This document shows, piece by piece, positions 14,381 to 24,700 of a DNA stretch of 64,000 nucleotides. The DNA comes from Tritrichomonas musculus (Eukaryota > Parabasalia > Tritrichomonadida > Tritrichomonadidae). Below the pieces are notes generated by a model. The model had not been told where the DNA came from. It ran no database searches and saw nothing but the letters and a program-made list of their open reading frames with translations. Location: positions 186,001 through 250,000 of the forward strand of contig JAPFFF010000078.1 of assembly GCA_039105265.1 (NCBI GenBank), in the 5' to 3' direction. The stretch's first letter is position 1. Each line of letters starts with the position of its first letter. The translations under genes were made by a program, and so were the position numbers.

Positions 14381-17300
14381 ATGATCTCTGGAGCTGAAGT
14401 AGATCACATTAAAGAAGTAATTTCCAATTTAATTGATGATAGTGATGGTTTTGAGGAAAGCGAAGGGGATTTATTCATTAAAAATAATTACAATGAAATA
14501 ATTTATCTACCCACTTTTCATGAAATATTAAGATCAAATCCTCCTTATCACAAACTTCATATATTTTCATTTATTAAAATAGGCCAAATCATTCAAAATT
14601 ATTCAAATGAATGGACTTTTACTAATTTTGAAGAAATCAGCCAATGGCTCAATGATTACATTGATGAATCATCTGACTTTATCTTTGAAAATCCAAGAAT
14701 TCTCTTCAATACTTTCACCCAAACCTACCTGACGCTCGTAAAAGCAGCATCATCAAAATATCCGTTTTTTAATAATTTTTTCAATGCGTTAAAAACACGT
14801 TTCACGTCAAATATCTACAGAACTAAGCCCAGCACTTCATTTATTGTCCTCTTTCTCTTCAAGGAGCTCTGCTTGCAGCAGGAGAGTGAATTTGATGATC
14901 AGAAAAAAAATTTTTACTCAAAACAAAACAGACAGTTTATTTTCACTTTTTCAATGCAAAATCTTGGAATTATCTATGACAATTACCTGAGAGATGAGAG
15001 TGTCACTTTATCTTCTTTAAATGTTATCATAAGAGATCTCATCAATCTCATTTTTAAAATAATTTTTTCACTCAGAGATTTCATTCGAAATCCTGATTTT
15101 GTCTTTTTTTTCAAGTACTCAAACTTTCTGCCAGGAAACACGAAGATACTCAATCTGTGCGAGATTGCACTAGCACAAGGAGAAGGAGAAGACGTGGATA
15201 GTGAAGTTCCTTACATAATTGAGGAAAATTTTCTGACGATTGTTAATTCTGAGGATCAAGAAAGTCGCTTCAAAAAAGCTCTGAAAAACGAAGCGAATCT
15301 TCTCTATTTCACGCGTTTTGTTGAGTCTGTGAGGAAGCGAAACGGTGACTTTTCGATGTTTTTCGTTGAGAACCTTGTTCCTTTCACTGCTGACTTGTTG
15401 AAATCGAACTTTTTGACTACTTCAACCGAAGTTTGCTTCAATTTGGTTAGCTTTTTCGCAAACTACAAAAATGATGATGACTTAAAACCGCCAGAATTGA
15501 TACAAACTGTCTTTTTAACCGCCATTTATGAGTCAGTTTCTAAAGATCCGAATCAGTTTGCCACCATGTTCGATTTGTACGGGCCAGGCCTCAACCGCCT
15601 TGTCTCAATCCTCACAATTCTCTTTCGATACAATTTCCCCGACTTTTTCAATGAAATTGAGAGGCAACTTGGCAACAACCTGAAATTGAGAACGCAATCT
15701 GAAAGGGGAGGTGAAGTCAAAACTAGTCTGTCACTTTTTGTCAGAATGATCGAGCACGTCGTCCGCTGCATGCTCGCAAGCGGTGAGACCGAATTTGCCG
15801 ACACATTCTTGCAGCTCATCTTCACGGTGCAGAGAGAAAGCCTGCTGCCCCTGCTGCTTCCTGGCGAGCAGAGCGATGCGCCAGCAGCTGTGCAGTTTGG
15901 TGAGAGTGAGATTCTGTCGATTCTTCTTTTTGACAAGTTTTTCGCGCAGGCCGACGAGCTCCTCTTTTACAACTGCATCGGCTGCGACGCGTACAATGAC
16001 TGCGTCGGACTCGTGCTGCGCGTTGCATATGCAGCGATGAGGGCATTTGGCTCAAACAAGGAACTTTTTCAGTTGGCTGCTCAAATTCTGACAATTATTT
16101 GTGAAGAAAAAAGCGATGAGGTTTACTTTGACACGAATTGGATCATTAGTGAAGTGAAAACCGTTGATTTTGACATCTCCTCAACCTTCGTGTTTGACTC
16201 GTGCTCCCAGCTCTACGAGGCGCTCTTCTTCCACGAGATGCGCCAGATAAGCCCGCGCTTCGACCTCTTCATTCGGCTCTACAGCGAACGGCGCGCCGGC
16301 GCGGGTGACGGCGCCATTCTCAGGCACGCAATGCTGCTAGACCTCGCGTTCTTCGCGGGCATCATCGAGGGACTCAGAAAATTCAATCAGAAAGGCCAAA
16401 TTGAAATTGAAAAAGTGATAATCGAGCAGCCAAAGACGATAGAAACCGTTGCCGAGCATGCCGAGCCCGGGGCTGCTCACAGTGAGCTCGATTTCGAGTT
16501 TGAAGAAGAAGAGGAGGATGTCGATGATGAGGGTCACAGGGACAAGGAAGAAGAGGAGGAACCAGTGACTCAGAAAAGTGACACTGAAGAGGAAGTCAAT
16601 CATGAAGATTTTGATGACTACATTGAAATGCCAAGCTACGCACAGTTACTTTTCGACTTCCTTTTGGGCGGCTATTTGAAGGACTTCTGCGAGTTTGCAG
16701 AGAGGCAGAAGGTCGAATCGGAAGACGAGATACTTAATTTGCAGAAGATTCTCATTACGCATGGATTTCTTGTTTTTTCAATCAGATTTGCTAATCTGCT
16801 GAAAATGTTACAACCAGCTCCTCATTCGGCGTCAGCGAACCTCACTTTCAAGCTGATCGCTTCAACCACTCAGAATATTATAGTGAACTTCACTTTTGTA
16901 ATACAAGAGATCAATAAGCGGCAGGCAGCACTGAATGAGATGCCAATAGAAGTGGATTACGATGCATTTAATCAATTGCGCACAAAATATATATCAATTC
17001 TTAAATTGTGTGTTTATTTGGCCGCAGAATTATTAAGTGTTGAATCTATCTCTTTTGGAGCGTTTTTCGTATACAATGATGGAATATATACTAAATTCAT
17101 TGATGAAGTGATTAAAACAATTAGGTTTATTGGAATTGATTCATTCTTCTTAAATGCAGATGATTCAAACTTTGAACAAGGCTTTGATCCAAAACATTCA
17201 TTATTCACGCTTGTTAATGCATGCTATAAAACTCATGTTGCAGTTTTCTTGAATGATATAAATGATAGAAAAAGTGATATTTTCGAAGATTTTTATAAAT

Positions 17301-17749
17301 CGACTTTTTCGTTCATTGAAAGGTTTGATGAAAATGAAAATGATAAAGAAAAAGATTACTCCAATATGATAACTCTATTGTCAATTTTACTTGATCAATT
17401 AATTGAAATTTTCTATTTCAATAATAATGCTTGCTTTGCCTGTATAATTGTACAAAATGATCTTCAAAGAATTATGATGGCAATTTTTGATGATGTGTTC
17501 ATTAAAAAAAATAAGAAAAATCGAGAATTAGGTAATGAAGTGTTGGTGAATATGTTTGCAGATTACTTAATACTGGATGATTATTTTGCTGAATCTGTTT
17601 TTACATTAGCTATGTCCGCCTGCAAGAGGCTGGAAGTGAATGCATTAAAAGTAATTTGGAGTGAAATAGATGATGCAGTGAATAATCATAATTTGATTAG
17701 AACAAAAGATTCGTTTGCTAATTTTTATTCATTTTGGTTCAAGCCATAA
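14381..17749 (+). CDS. Large helical-repeat protein, possible exportin-7-like karyopherin (1122 aa)
   Basis: Seen: almost entirely helical, with leucine-rich antiparallel helix pairs typical of HEAT/ARM solenoids. The N-terminal part (HKLHIFSFIKIGQIIQNY, ISQWLNDYI, ILFNTFTQTYLTLVKAAS at about 60-120) resembles the N-terminal region of exportin-7/exportin-4 type karyopherins. An acidic disordered loop (about 700-750, EEEEEDVDDEG then EEEEEP) interrupts the solenoid. Length fits exportin-7 (about 1,090). The first ATG is 14381; an upstream TTG frame exists. The middle third (about 15550-16720) is much richer in GC than both ends. The family call is tentative; other HEAT proteins remain possible. 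Confidence 0.5.
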   Translation: MISGAEVDHIKEVISNLIDDSDGFEESEGDLFIKNNYNEIIYLPTFHEILRSNPPYHKLHIFSFIKIGQIIQNYSNEWTFTNFEEISQWLNDYIDESSDFIFENPRILFNTFTQTYLTLVKAASSKYPFFNNFFNALKTRFTSNIYRTKPSTSFIVLFLFKELCLQQESEFDDQKKNFYSKQNRQFIFTFSMQNLGIIYDNYLRDESVTLSSLNVIIRDLINLIFKIIFSLRDFIRNPDFVFFFKYSNFLPGNTKILNLCEIALAQGEGEDVDSEVPYIIEENFLTIVNSEDQESRFKKALKNEANLLYFTRFVESVRKRNGDFSMFFVENLVPFTADLLKSNFLTTSTEVCFNLVSFFANYKNDDDLKPPELIQTVFLTAIYESVSKDPNQFATMFDLYGPGLNRLVSILTILFRYNFPDFFNEIERQLGNNLKLRTQSERGGEVKTSLSLFVRMIEHVVRCMLASGETEFADTFLQLIFTVQRESLLPLLLPGEQSDAPAAVQFGESEILSILLFDKFFAQADELLFYNCIGCDAYNDCVGLVLRVAYAAMRAFGSNKELFQLAAQILTIICEEKSDEVYFDTNWIISEVKTVDFDISSTFVFDSCSQLYEALFFHEMRQISPRFDLFIRLYSERRAGAGDGAILRHAMLLDLAFFAGIIEGLRKFNQKGQIEIEKVIIEQPKTIETVAEHAEPGAAHSELDFEFEEEEEDVDDEGHRDKEEEEEPVTQKSDTEEEVNHEDFDDYIEMPSYAQLLFDFLLGGYLKDFCEFAERQKVESEDEILNLQKILITHGFLVFSIRFANLLKMLQPAPHSASANLTFKLIASTTQNIIVNFTFVIQEINKRQAALNEMPIEVDYDAFNQLRTKYISILKLCVYLAAELLSVESISFGAFFVYNDGIYTKFIDEVIKTIRFIGIDSFFLNADDSNFEQGFDPKHSLFTLVNACYKTHVAVFLNDINDRKSDIFEDFYKSTFSFIERFDENENDKEKDYSNMITLLSILLDQLIEIFYFNNNACFACIIVQNDLQRIMMAIFDDVFIKKNKKNRELGNEVLVNMFADYLILDDYFAESVFTLAMSACKRLEVNALKVIWSEIDDAVNNHNLIRTKDSFANFYSFWFKP

Positions 17750-18768
17750 CTCAATTATTTTTTAATAGTATTAGTATATTTTATTATTATTTTTTATATC
17801 TATTTTATATTTGTTGCATATTATTATTATTATTAAATATTAAACATATATTAAATGCTTAAGCTTTTTATTATCATATTATAAAAATGATTATTTAACA
17901 ATAACAATAATTTTTTTTTATTTAATGACTTTATTTGCTCTGTAAATAACTAGCGATAATCAATATGGTGTTAAACTTGCTAAAAAGTTTTAAAATAGCA
18001 GGAAAAAAGAAGTTTGCTATCATTAGAGATTGAATTACTTATTTGTGACATCAGCCATTAATATATGTTCGGAATTCTAAGTCAATAATTCTAAGAAAAA
18101 AGTAAAAATAAAAAAAATTATCATTAAACAAACAAAGAAATGATTATTAAATAAATAAAAAGAAACCTTGAGTATATGCTAGTCATGCATAAATTTTATT
18201 CTAGTAATATCTTCATTTTCTATATTTTTTTTCTAATTTGAAGTAAAAATCAGTTCAGTTATTTGGTATACTCAAGATCTAATAAAAAAAACTCAAATAA
18301 AATTAGAGATAACAAAACTAAAAATCATTATTTGCTATTATTGGATAAATCTGTGGAATATTTTTGGGTAAAATAAAATTTGAGGTAGATGTTCGAATTT
18401 TTTTTTTTAAGTATATGGAAAATATTCGTTTGAATTGTAAGTTTATTTAACGGTATTAGTTCAAATAGCCTTTAAATGCGTTTAATTTCATATTTCGTTA
18501 ATTTTTTTTTTGGGAATTTCATGAAATTACGTAAAAGTAGGATTGAAAACCCCATGAAAAGTAATAGAGCTTGTATGAACGGTTTAACTCAGTCCTTTTT
18601 AAAATTGGATATTTGAACGACTATTTCCGAGAAAAATTAAAAAAAAAAATGTTTGACCAAATAATAAAATAAATAATTGATCGTTTATTCAATGATAAAT
18701 GTAAAATTATTATAAATAATACAATCTATTAGATATAATATTCTATCATAAAAAAAATATCATGAGAT
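17750..18768. other. AT-rich intergenic spacer between convergent genes
   Basis: No gene seen. A 10-bp inverted repeat CTTGAGTATA (18167-18176) / TATACTCAAG (18267-18276) brackets 110 bp and could be the relic of a small inverted-repeat element; no target duplication is clear. Confidence 0.4.
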
Positions 18769-21700
18769 TTAAATTCTTCCTTCTTCGAAATCATTAATGA
18801 ATGGGTCTTCGATCACGTTATTTTCCGAAGTATTCGCCGCAAAAATAGGATTATCCATAGAATTGAAATCACCTTGCTGGCTTGATTTGAAACTATCACC
18901 ATTAGTTTCATTTGCCATTTCTCCAGATATGTCATCAGTTTTAATAGCAGCTGGACGAGTTGAATTTCTACGGATGAGAAGAACAACGACGACGACAATT
19001 GCTGCAACGACAGCAACGCATGCAACAACGACGCCAACGATAAGTCCGGTCTTCTTTGACTTATTCTTTGAAGATGCATTGCTTCCGCTATTATCGCCGC
19101 TATTGCTCGTGTCTTCAGCAGTCGCTGAGATCGTTTCGTTTGCATCATAGCCTGGTGTCTCTGGCGCCGGCGGCTGTGATGTATGCACTACTGCTGTTGG
19201 CTGTGGGATTTTTGTTGGTGCAGCAGTCGGAACGTAAGGCCCTGTTGGCCTTGGAGTTGGCGACTCTGGTGTTCCATCGCCGACGCATTTTCCATCGATA
19301 AGCTCGTATCCGTTGTCGCACTTGGAGCATCCCAATCCATCAGCTCCGCAGGCAACGCAACCGTGAACTTCGCAAGGGATGCAAATTTCAATCAATGTGA
19401 CTGGGTCAGAGATGACATAGAATCCATCGGCGCACTTCTGGCATTGGCATGCCTCGTCGTATTGCAAGCAGTGTTCAAGGTCGCATTTCTGGCAAGACTT
19501 TCCGTCTGTTGTTCCGTAACCTTCACCGAGAGTTGCGCATGATTCGATGCATTTGTTCTCGTGTAAGAAAAGCTTGTTGCATGATGTGCATTTGGTGCTT
19601 GTTTCAACGCATGTTGCGCACGATCCGTCGCACGGAAGGCAATCTGTTCCTGACAAGTAGAATCCGTCGTGGCACGATGTGCATGATGAAGGAGATCCGA
19701 TGCATGATGCGCATTTAGAGTCGCATTTCGTGCAAGTTCCATCATCGTTTTGCAAGTAGTCAGAGGCGCACTTGATGCAGTTTGCTGTTGGCCCGTCGCA
19801 CTGTGCGCAAGATTCGTGGCACTTGACGCACTGTGTCTTTTGCTGGTTCAAGAAGAATCCATCATAGCAGAGATCGCATGTTGTAGCAGTTGAGCATTTC
19901 TTGCATCCAGCAATGCATTCAACGCACGTGTCCAAGTTGTTTGCAAAGAATCCATCATGGCACGATAAGCACCAGTAAGCGCTGTTTGGCCTTGAGCATG
20001 TGACGCAACTCGAGTCGCATGTTTCGCATGTCCTTGGACCTGAAGAAGTGAAGTTATAGCCTGGTGCGCATGAATCGCATTGCGCGCTTGTTGGTCCATA
20101 GCAAGTGGAGCATGCCGAGTCGCATGGCTTGCATGTATTGGTGGACTCGTCCAAGTACATTCCTGGGATGCACTTGGTGCAAGACGAGGCAGATTTGTCG
20201 CATTCAGAGCAAGGTGACTGGCATGCCTGGCATTGTCCGCTGTTCATGTAATAGCCCTCTGTGCATGATGTGCACGATGTCGGCGATCCCTTGCAGTTGT
20301 TGCATGGCGATAGGCACTCTTCGCATTCGCCCCAAGAAGTCAAGTAGAAGTGGTCGTAGCACTCGGTGCACTTGTTGTCATCATTGCATCTCTTGCAGTT
20401 TCCAATGCATTCTTCGCAGATTGAATAACGGTTTTCGTCCCATTCTGGTAGCTCTCTGTAGCCATCAGCGCACGATGTGCATTGGAAGATTGTTCCATCA
20501 CAAGTTCCGCATTGTACTGCGCATTTCTCGCATCCTCCGTGGTCGTTTAGCATGTATCCATCATAGCAATAAATGCAGCCCACTCCGACACTGTAGTTCT
20601 TGCATCCAACGGGAATTGGCTTGCATGCGTAGTAATATGAGTAGTCCTCTTTGTAATAGCCATCAGCGCACTCAATGCAAGAATAAGCGCCCGATGATGT
20701 GCATGTCTTGCATGAGTCATGGCACGCTGAGCAATCGCCATACCAATCTTCATAGAATCCCTCAGCGCAGTTAAGGCAGTCGCTTTCTTCAGGTCCGCTG
20801 CACTTGCTGCACGATGAGTGGCATTTCTTGCACGTGTTGCCAGCTGCATCGTGGTAATACCCATCAACGCATGATGTGCAGTTGCTTGGAACGCCAACGC
20901 ACGACTTGCAGTTCTTGTCGCATTGGTGGCACTTCTTGGCACCAACGTCGTAGTATCCGGGCGCACAAGAGTCGCATGTATCGGTTTCATCTTTGCATGT
21001 TCCGCATGAATTGTGGCATGGAAGGCAAGTTGTACCGTCAGCCAAATAGTAGCCATCTAAGCAGTCATAGCAATCAGATTCACTGTTGCACAATTCACAT
21101 CCGGCAGCGCATTCTCTGCAGACAACGGTGCCTTCTTCATCTTCTTCTGGATAGTAGCCGCCTGAGCACGATGTGCACTTCTTATAATCATCCTTGCATG
21201 TTGCGCATTCACTGCTGCATTTCTCGCATTTTCCTTGCTCGTTTGCGAAGTATCCTTTGTTGCATTCTGTGCATTGAGTACCAGAGCTGCAGTGCAAGCA
21301 GTTGGCTGGGCATGCTGCGCATGAAACTGAAGTGCTGTAGTTGTATGAAATGTAGTAGTGATCGGCGCATTTCGTGCACGATCCATAGTCATTGCATGTT
21401 GCACATTTTTCATCACATTTCTGGCACGATTCAGTATAGCTATTGAATCTATAGCCATCAGCACATTGCGTGCATTCCTTGTCAAGAGATCCTGTGCATT
21501 TGGCGCAGTTTGCCCCGCATGGCTCGCAGAATTTCTTTTTATTTAAGAACTCGCCATCACGGCATTCGGTACAAAGGTTTCTTGCACCTTCGCATTCCTT
21601 GCAGTTTGAGTCACAGGCTTTGCATTCTTTGCCGTAGAAGTAGTAGCCTGTTCTGCATGTGACGCAGTTGTTTGAATTAACTGTGCAGTTTCCGCATGTT

Positions 21701-24700
21701 TCATCGCATCTGATGCAGAATCCAGTTGCACCGAGGTAGTAGTGCTCCTTGCATTCAATGCATTGGCCGTTATTGTCGCAGTGTGCGCACCCTGTCGAGC
21801 ATTGGACGCAGTATTGTCCCTCCTTGTAGTATCCATCGGCGCACTTAATGCAGCCGTTTGAGCCACCTGACGAGCATGTCTTGCATGTGATTGAGCATTT
21901 CTGGCATTTCCAGTTTGCGTCTGAGTAGTAGCCATCATTGCACGTGCTGCACTTAGTTCCACTCGAGCAGTACTTGCAGTTTTCGTCGCATCTTTGGCAT
22001 TGGACGCCGTTGTCGTCAGCGACTGGGTACCAGCCATCTTCGCATGATGTGCATGTGTATTTGTCTGTGCATTTTGTGCAGTGTGCTGGGCACGAATAGC
22101 AGGTGCTTGATGACAAGTAGTAGCCATCTTTGCATGCTTGGCATGAGTATGTTCCAGTGCACTGCGCGCATGTTGATGAGCAGTTTTGGCACTTGTTGCT
22201 GCTGTCGAGATATTGGCCAGTCTTGCATGATGTGCAATGTGTTGCTGATTCTTCGCCGCACGTTAAACAGCCTGCATCGCACTTGGACGTGCACATTCCG
22301 TTAACAAGCAAATAGCCAGCTTTGCACTCAAGGCAGGATGTTGCATCACACGACTTGCAGTTGTCGGCGCTGCATTTGACGCAGTTCTTGTTTGAGTTGA
22401 GGAAGTATCCATCTATGCATGAATCGCATGATCCTCTGCCACTGCATGTACGGCAGTTGTTTCCGCAATATGTGCACAAGCCTGAATCGAGGAAGTATCC
22501 TTCGCTACAGCTTGTGCATGTGTAAGCACTGCCAGAGCAAGTTTTGCATGAATAGGAGCAGCTGGAGCAGCTATAGCCGGTGTAATAGTAGCCATCGGCG
22601 CATGTGTTTGCAACGCAGTCTGATCCATAAGGACCAGTGCATTCGTTGCATCCAGAGCACTTGGCACATGTGTTGCCATCCAAATAGTATCCGGGCATGC
22701 ACTTTGAGCATGTTCTGCCATTTGTTGGATCGCAAACTGCGCAGTTTGGTGTTCTGCATTTTGTGCAGTATGCGTATTCATACCAGTAGTCGTAGACATA
22801 CTCAACTTGTAAGAAGTATCCGTCATAGCATGTCGTGCAGTCTGCATCAGAGCCATAGGAGCATGTCTTGCATGTTGAGTGGCACTTCCTGCATGCACCA
22901 TATGAATAGTAGTATCCTTCTGGTGGGCAGTTTTTGCAGTCGTATTCGCCAGATCCTGAGCATGTGAGGCAGTTTTCATGGCATTTGCCACATTTGTTAT
23001 CACTGCTTAAGTAGCTCTTTTCATGGCATGAAGTGCAGTGATCTTTGGTATCCTTGCAAGTCTTGCATGAGCTGTCACATTGTTCGCATACTCCGTTGAG
23101 TAAGAAGTATCCTTCAGAGCAGTTGAGGCAGTTATTTTGGCTTGTGCACTGTCCACAGTGTTCTGTGCATGAAGAACACTTGCTTCCATCGTAGTAGTAT
23201 CCTTCAACGCATGATCCGCAGTTTGTTGCTGAACCTGTGCAAGTTGCGCATGGAGATTCGCATTTTTGGCATTTGCCATTAGAATCAGCATATGAACCGT
23301 CTGTGCATGATGTGCACGTTTTTCCGTCTGTTCCAGTGCATGTCTTGCATGGAAGCTTGCATGTTTGGCAGTCACCATATTCATCGGCATAATAACCGTC
23401 TTTGCATTCTTTACATTTTCCATCTTGTTGGCATTCCTTGCAGTTTTCTTGGCATGGTTTGCATTCTTTGTTCTCACCTTGGGTGCTTAAGTAATAGCCA
23501 TCAGTGCAAGCAGTGCAACTATTATCTTCACTTCCTGTGCATGATTTGCAGTTTGTGAGTGTGCATGGTCTGCATACTTCAATTCCAGTGACATCATCAG
23601 TATAGACGTAAAATCCTTCAGCGCATTTTTGGCATTGGCATGCTTCATCGTATTCGAGGCAGTTGTCAAGATTGCACTTATAGCATTCATGTTCAAGAGT
23701 GGCTCCATAGCCAGGCCCAATATCATCGCATGAATTATAACAGACTCCATTATATAAAAATTGATTACCCTTGCATTTGATGCAATTATCTGAGGAATCT
23801 TTACATTCAGCGCATTTAGAACTGCATGATAAACATTGTCCATCTTTATGATAACTTCCTGTATGGCAAGATGTACAATATGATGGCGATTCATCGCAAG
23901 TCTTGCATGATGAGCTGCAGCTTGTGCACAATCCTTGCCCATTAAAAATGAAACCATCAGCGCACGATGAGCATTCATGTTCTGATGATCCTTGGCATGT
24001 TTTGCATGTTTTATGGCAAGGTGAACATTTCCCATCAACAAGATGATATCCATCTTTGCAGCCTGTGCATATCGAAGTCTTTTCATAGCTAGTTGATGCC
24101 GGATCTTGCTCGCATTTATTGCAATTTTCATCAGTGGAATTGCATGGTGAGCATTTATAATCACTAGAATAAGATATTGATATGTAATATCCAGGCGAGC
24201 AAGTTAAGCAATAGGTATTAGCTCCACCATCGCACGTAGTGCAAGCTTTATCGCATTTCTTGCACGTGTTTGAAGTAGGATAATAACCATCTAAGCAATC
24301 ATCGCAAATTTCGCCATTTTCGCTTGATCTGCAAGTCTTACATCCTTCTTTGCACTTTTGGCAAGTATTGTTAACAAGAGAGAATCCAGCTTTGCAAGAA
24401 GTGCATGTTGTAGGCGTATGTTCGCAAGTTTGACACTCTGAAGAACATGTTGAGCTGCATGATCCATGTCCATCATATAAATTACCAGCAACGCATGATT
24501 TGCATACACTAGCAGATGAACAAGTTGCACAAGGAGATACACATTTCGTGCATTTTCCATCTTGTAGGTAGTATCCATCATAGCAATCATAGCATGTAAC
24601 ATCCCCAGAAACAGTTGTAGAGCAATGCTTGCAATTTGCGGGACAAACTGTGCAAGAAACAAGTTCCCTATTATCTTCTCTAGGTCTGCTGTAATAACCA

